DNA of 64,000 bases, taken from the NCBI GenBank assembly GCA_028023455.1, contig JAQFVV010000022.1:7707100-7771099 (forward strand). The letters run 5' to 3'. A model generated the notes under the pieces. That model searched no databases and was not told the DNA's origin. It saw nothing but the letters and a program-made list of their open reading frames with translations. Of this stretch, positions 58,560-64,000 are shown one piece after another (position 1 is the stretch's first letter; each line of letters opens with the position of its first letter). The translations under genes and the position numbers were made by a program. The stretch comes from Epiperipatus broadwayi (taxonomy: Eukaryota; Onychophora; Udeonychophora; Euonychophora; Peripatidae).

Positions 58560-59470
58560 TTGTTTTTTTTTTCTCAAAAGTAACCTTTATTAGTTAAAAG
58601 ATTACAAAAATTTTCGGATACACTTACCCATTGAGGAATACAAAGTGTTCAATGTTACATGGTAAAACAATTATTGACCAGGTTTATATAGAGTGCATAT
58701 GCTCAATAACAATTTATATCCATAAAAGGGTTACTATAGTTTTGATTAATGAGTATCTGTACATGGACAATAAACTCTTGACCCACAGCCGAGCCATGTC
58801 AAGATCCTTATAGGTACCTCTTTCTCCCAAATAACAGTCCAAATGTGCAGGGACCACTTCTGGTCTACCTGCCCAAATTGGAATACCAACTAGGGAAAAA
58901 CTAACGAGTAATAAGCACAAATTTGCACTGCCCAAAACCAACCTATCAAGAGCACAGCAGCCAACCAGAGCAAGAATGGCACTGAGACTTTGACCAGGTA
59001 CCATTCCGGCAGGTTTTCTAGGTAGCGGCAATAAATTGTCAACAGCCTGCACCAATAAACCAGGCCCCTAACAACTGCCACCACCCCTGAGGAAGAAAAG
59101 AGGAGTGCAGACCCATGCCTGCAAAATTATTGCAGCAAAAACTCCATCAAAGCTACAAAATATGTCAGTGGCCCAAAGTAGACCAACCACCTTACAAATG
59201 CTCTAATTTTAAAGTTAACTAAGGAAACAAAAATAATAATGAGCTTAAATCAACACTGTCCTAATAAACAATCCATCAAGATGGTGCAGCAGCCTCTCAG
59301 GGCAAAGTTCAATGGAGAGCAGTGACCCTCACCTAGGCTTGGCTGTAATGGCCAACCACCCCCACAAATGAACCAAGCCCTCATGACCACCCCCACCACA
59401 CATGAGGAAAAGAAGAGGAGTGCAGATCCATGTCCCTCAATGCAACAGTGGATTCATTGTAATCTGTAAT
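58560..59470 (-). other. Antisense polyadenylated transcript copy, GC-raised
   Basis: Read on the minus strand, a stretch of more balanced composition ends with AATAAA (58,586-58,591 reversed) and, 13 bases later, a run of about 10 A, as in a processed retrocopy. It contains an imperfect direct duplication: GAGGAAGAAAAGAGGAGTGC (59,089-59,108 on the plus strand) and GAGGAAAAGAAGAGGAGTGC (59,403-59,422). A minus-strand open frame of 113 codons (59,055-58,714) has hydrophobic segments but no family I recognise. It may be a retroposed non-coding RNA, a retrogene, or a terminal exon. Confidence 0.45.
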
Positions 59471-60140
59471 CAAGCCAGATTTACTTGCACATCATGAGTA
59501 CACACCATTTGTCCATATCACATTCACACTGAGGTCAATAGAGCTGAAAGTCTGTAATCATTACCAACCTCCTGTGCCTGCAAATGTTCACAATATCTGT
59601 TCAACCCATCCAACTATAAAGACCTTCAGTGTTTACTATGATTCTTATTTGTTGATACTAATTGGATTCTGCTTCTTTGGATTGAATTCTGGGTCTTGAT
59701 TAGCAATCAAGGATTCAGTTGTATAATCTGAAAGTTTGTTGTTAAACTTTGGAATAATCTCAATAATTGTTGAATTAAAAGAGGATGAATCATTTGTGGC
59801 TTCAATGTCTCTGTTTAGATCTAAAACATCATTTGGTCTTATTTTGCCTTTAAATCATTTCTTTGTAATTCTGTGTTGATTTGAATATTTTTTCATTTTT
59901 TGTGGTCCCCCAATCACACCGGAAGCGGGCTAATAACTTCTGTTGTGATCATCGGAGAAATTCGATTTTTGTGCAGGAAGATAGCTTAAGTCCTAATCTA
60001 TAATGTTTAATTCTAAAATTGAGATCGAATTAAAATTCAAAGTAATTTATTCGCTCTGGACTGATTTGCCGTATTCGGAAACTTCCGGTTTGACAGACGA
60101 TATCGTAATTTTATTCCTATGAACAATTTAATACTGGGAT
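59471..60140. other. Unassigned stretch with two ETS-like sites
   Basis: ACCGGAAGC at 59,918-59,926 and ACTTCCGGT at 60,081-60,089 are textbook ETS-family binding motifs in opposite orientation, 160 bp apart, within a locally less AT-rich block. Such sites are common in metazoan TATA-less promoters, but no adjacent exon can be read. Confidence 0.3.
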
Positions 60141-62729
60141 ATCTTTTTTTCTTAGTTTTATGATTAATTTTTGTATTTATAATGTTCCTTAGACTGTTTT
60201 CTGTCTTCCTGATTGGTTTTCAGTCATGGAAACTTGCTTAGCATATTTAATATCTGATGCAAGGATGAGGTTCTTAAAACTTTCTTTGTTAGCATTTTTA
60301 TTTTCAATATTTTCAATGAGATTTGATGTCCAAATGCTTACTCTTTTTATTCTATCAATAAGATTAGGATTTCTAGTGTCTCTATTCTTTTTAGAATAAT
60401 TTGGTTTCATTTAAAAGTATTTTCCAAAGATTTATGATACTCTAATGGTTCTAAGAATTACTTAACCTAGCTTTTGCCTATTTCTAATGGCATCCATTTA
60501 CATAAAACGGAATGATAGGTAATTTCAATTATTCTTGAATGAAAACTAATTTAAAGTTTCTTGTAAAGATGAAAAACCAATAAAACAGGTATTCACTTAC
60601 ATCTTAGTAAACTTTTCTCTTATGAATTCACAACTGAACTATAACCTTGGCGAATAAAACTGGGAGCCTGTAACAGCATGAACTGGAGTCCCAGGCTCCC
60701 TCTAGTGAACTGCAAATATTGTTATAATAGATTTCTTATTTTTCTGCTCCATTTTAAAAATATTTATTATTAATTTGGTTATCTTACTCTGTCTCTTTTT
60801 TGAAATTACCATAGCCTCTTCCAACATATTTTTTGATTGTTTTATCAAAATTATTTTTAAGTATTGTTTTCTTCCATGTTTAATCTAGTTACATTATCAT
60901 TTCCATACAAAATGTCAAATCAATTTTTAATATTATTACTAAAAGCAATAGATATTTTCTAAGTTATATCTTGGATGTAGGATATGCCTATAGTTCTTTT
61001 AACTTCAATTAAAGTTTATGTGTAAGCAGAGTATAAATCTGTTCTACATCTTGCTCCAGCCAAAATTTCCCTATTGTTGGATATGGTTAATGTAAATAAT
61101 ATGTAATTATATCAATGCTTCTTACATGGAAAAAAGAAAATATTTTATATTCAAAATAAAATTTTAAAAAACATACATTTAATTGTGAATATTACAAAAT
61201 ACATTCAACTGAATAATTAAATGTTCTGTTCATGACTAAAACTATATTATCAATAAATCACAATTCTTTTATTTTCTATTTTTTATCATTATTTTCAATA
61301 CAATCTGTACTTCTTTACAATTAAAATATGATGAAATATTCTTTCATGTTTTCAAAATGTAAATATTTTAGAATATATTTTGGGTTTTATTATATATACA
61401 TTGCTTTAAATTTACATTAATCTTCTCCCTTGTTTCACCTTAGTAAACATTTGGCTGCTATAAACTCTATCTGGTGATATCCATTATATACACCCACAAT
61501 TTTGCTTACATAAAAATGTATTTGGCAATATAAAAAAAATGTTAAATTTACAAAAGTTTAATAGTTATTTTCTGCTTTCTAATCAATATGGACTAATAAC
61601 ATTTTTCAATTGTATTTTCAATTTTGTTATATCTACAACTAATCACTAAAAGTATATCTTGCCTTTAAGTTTGATCACATTTGGTCTGCATTGATTATAA
61701 AATCTTTTAATTTTTCTTTTTTATCAGTAATACTGAATGAGTCCCCACAAAATCAAATTGGTGGCAGGTATCAGTTATTTGATTATATTTAAAGGAAAGT
61801 CCTCGCAATATTCTCCTTGATAACAAAAGTCACATCCTAATCTATATACTTTCTTGTCCAGTAGCAGCCCATAACCTAACTATTTCAGATTTTTACTAAT
61901 GGCTGATTCCTTACAACTTCAGACTTTTCCTATGTCAACCAGAGCATCTAAATTCCAAAGCAGTACTGAAGATTTATCTTGTCTATTTCTCTGTAACATG
62001 GTGAGTGCTTACAGATGTGATTCATTTTTCCAGAATTATATATATAGTCAGGGATGAAGCATCTATGAATTGAATGGAATGAGTGCTTCCATAGAAAAAT
62101 TCACTAAAACTTTCAAAAGCTTTAATTAAAATTCAATTTAAAAAATTCACTTTCAATTTTTTTACCAACAGTCAAATTGTTTTTATATACATAGGGATTG
62201 GCAACGAACTCAAATAACTCATTCTCACATTCTCATTGATTATAAGAAATTCAAACAATGCTAAGATCTAATTTACAGTTAAAACTTTTAAGAATGTTAA
62301 AAGGATTTGGAAGATAAAAATATATTGATAATATATCCTCTGATTTACAGAGAAGAAAGTTTCGGATTTTTCTAAATGTGTGTAATATATATATATATAT
62401 TAAGTGCCATTATGTAAAAATTGTTGTGGCAAGTGAAATAAAAACATTATAAAAAAAGAAGTGTGCTTCCATTCCTAAAAAGCCATGCTTCTTCACTGAT
62501 ATATATATATATTATTTATATTGAGCACTTTCCTCTGTGCAATTTGAAATGATGCTTAACTATTGATGCAGTGGCAGTGAATTGCCATTAACGTTATAGT
62601 ATATCATTGCTATCCAATATTGATTATAATTATCAGATGGAAGTATGACAGTAGAACTAAAAATAAATGCTAAAAAGACTTAAAGTTCAATGAATTTTCT
62701 CAGAAGAAGAAAATAAAAATTGATAGTCA

Positions 62730-62731
<2 letters not shown>
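60141..62731. other. AT-rich stretch with one small hairpin
   Basis: GGGAGCCTG (60,662-60,670) and CAGGCTCCC (60,692-60,700) form a perfect 9-bp inverted repeat with a 21-base loop. Some minus-strand text at 61.5-61.9 kb faintly resembles a LINE endonuclease but cannot be supported. No other feature. Confidence 0.45.
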
Positions 62732-62802
<71 letters not shown>

Positions 62803-62816
62803 CAACAACAACAACT
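62732..62816. repeat. (AAT)n-(AAC)n microsatellite
   Basis: AAT units to about 62,798 followed by AAC units to 62,814. It lies immediately upstream of, and possibly within, the LINE relic that follows. Confidence 0.96.
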
Positions 62817-63330
62817 ACATATATCTTGTTCAGATTATTAATACAGATGGTAACATAAGAGATAAAATATATCCTAGAATGAAACATGAATGGAGTACTT
62901 TTAGTAGGAATAACTTGATATTAAAAAGAAATATGCTTATGTGTTTAAAAAGGAAGCTTTTTTTCAGATATGTTTTATCAGTTCTTACTTATGGATCTGA
63001 GATTGGAGACTTAACATAAGAGTAATGCAGATACTTTAAATCATTCAACCAAGTATGGAGAGAGATGTATTTTAGAAATAATAAGTAGATTTTGAAAATG
63101 AAATACAGGAATAATTGGCACTATTGAAAGAATTAAAAAATTAAAATGGAACTGGGCCAAACATGTTGCTAGAAGAAATATCCAAGATATTGTAAAAGAT
63201 TTAGAAAGAAACCACATGTAAGATGGATGGATGAAATAAGGAAAATTTCTGTTGTAATGTGGAAAAGAGAAACTGATTAACTTGAAGAGATCTTATCCTA
63301 AAATAGTTGAAAGTGATAATGATTATGATA
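62817..63330 (+). pseudogene. RTE/BovB-like LINE 3' end
   Basis: The plus strand reads QIINTDGNIRDKIYPRMKHE, then LKRKLFFRYVLSVLTYGSEI (the VLPVLTYG.ETW block after the RT), a frame change, then LKWNWAKHVARRNIQDIVKD and, past a shift, MDE(I)RK with MWKRE. It matches in order the C-terminal region of this LINE group and the fragments at 15.9 and 33.1 kb. Ends near 63,330 in a GATAATGATTATGAT tail. Confidence 0.65.
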
Positions 63331-63410
63331 AATAAATATTTAAATTGATTATGATGAAGAGAAGAATGCATAGAAAAATAAAAGATAGTATAATTAAAAT
63401 ATATACACCA
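63331..63410. other. AT-rich spacer
   Basis: Nothing recognised. Confidence 0.5.
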
Positions 63411-63710
63411 TAAACAATGTGGATTGTCAATTCCTCAATAAGCTTTCTGATAAATGCTTAGCCAGAGCCAGCATTTAAAATATCTCTGTCAGGAACCCCC
63501 CCACCCCAACCCCTGACCATGGTTTCTGCTTTGGCACTTCTCAGATAAGTGCCAGGGTAGGTTTGGGGGGGGGGGGGGTTCCTGCCAGAGATATTTTAAA
63601 TGCTGGCTCTGACTAAGCATTTATCACAAATCTTGTTGAGGAATTGGCAATCCTCATTGTTTATAACTTACAAGCTTAAGAGAATAGGGTCATGTGAACT
63701 ATGACTCTTA
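63411..63710 (-). mobile_element. Fold-back MITE, copy 2
   Basis: Inverted arms (63,411-63,515 and about 63,565-63,665) carry the same words as copy 1: GATAAATGCTTAGCCAGAG, ATTTAAAATATCTCTGTCAG, GGCAATCCTCATTGTTTATA. The extra one-sided segment (AGCTTAAGAGAATAGGGTCA, 63,666-63,710) lies on the right, so this copy is inverted relative to the first. A G14 run (63,565-63,578) lies at the inner end of the right arm and GTGCCAAAGCAGA/TCAGATAAGTGCC material in a longer centre. Confidence 0.8.
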
Positions 63711-64000
63711 TTTTTACTATATATAGACCATTGATATGCAGATTGATAAAGAGATAAGTGATTGTTGCTATTTTAAAAATGCATGAAAGACATCATACAG
63801 AAGAAAAAGAGTTTCGAAACAATTTCATTGGTTAAAAAAATAATTTCAAAATGATTACTAGAAAAGAATACTAGTATTAAATAAGATAGATTTATCTCAA
63901 TCATTGCTTTGTGAATAGTCGCATACATAAAATTACGATTTCTACAATTGCATTTAATATACTTTACTACTACTTTTCCTGATAATAACTCACTAGCTGA
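63711..64000. other. AT-rich stretch, nothing recognised
   Basis: No supported feature up to the end of the window. Confidence 0.5.

Noticed and set aside
61540-61900. Minus-strand text resembling a LINE endonuclease
   Set aside because: Matches are too few and too broken to order into a domain.

Overview
This window reads as a piece of an AT-rich, repeat-packed animal genome; by eye GC is well under a third outside one island. No host gene can be called with confidence. What can be recognised is almost all transposable-element sequence: Penelope-like elements (PLEs) with GIY-YIG endonuclease, RTE/BovB-like, L1/Tx1-like and CR1/Jockey-like LINE relics, one complete Ty3/Gypsy-type LTR retrotransposon, two hAT-type DNA transposons, a mariner-like MITE family, fold-back elements, a tRNA-derived SINE family, and very long AAT/ATT microsatellites. 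This mix fits an invertebrate metazoan. The lineage cannot be fixed from sequence alone.

Layout. 0-9.2 kb: L1-like LINE scraps, a SINE with target-site duplication (TSD), AAT microsatellites, a CR1-like RT scrap, and an 872-bp hAT-type element with 8-bp TSD inside an L1-like LINE. 10.9-20.2 kb: a PLE-like 3' tail next to an inverted pair of hammerhead-ribozyme motifs, a second inverted hammerhead locus near 20.1 kb, a SINE, LINE 3' ends, MITE relics, and a weak exon-like block at 14.5-15.1 kb. 21.8-29.9 kb: a polyadenylated antisense transcript copy, a fold-back MITE, a mariner-like MITE with about 60-bp terminal repeats, an ATT microsatellite, and the best L1-like LINE relic. 31-36 kb: SINEs, a LINE relic carrying an internal inverted duplication, and a second PLE type. 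39.4-53.7 kb: a three-level nest in which a minus-strand PLE is split by a plus-strand RTE LINE, which is split by an 8.36-kb Gypsy element with 2.1-kb LTRs; a plus-strand copy of the same PLE family abuts the nest. 55.5-64 kb: a hAT transposon with transposase relic and 8-bp TSD, a BovB-like RT relic, a second polyadenylated antisense copy, a microsatellite inside a LINE relic, and a second fold-back MITE.

Two things stand out. First, two loci (11.4-11.9 and 19.9-20.2 kb) carry type-I hammerhead-ribozyme motifs with a minimal stem III, each as an inverted pair; at least one arm at each locus is followed by a tRNA-like B box. They look like a non-autonomous ribozyme element, possibly PLE-linked. 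Second, both Gypsy LTRs contain short stretches closely matching Illumina adapters, exactly where the two LTRs otherwise disagree. That points to an assembly artefact and makes the many single-base frameshifts in this element's ORFs suspect as well.

Most open reading frames in the window are microsatellite translations, antisense shadows, or fragments of frameshifted retroelement genes.
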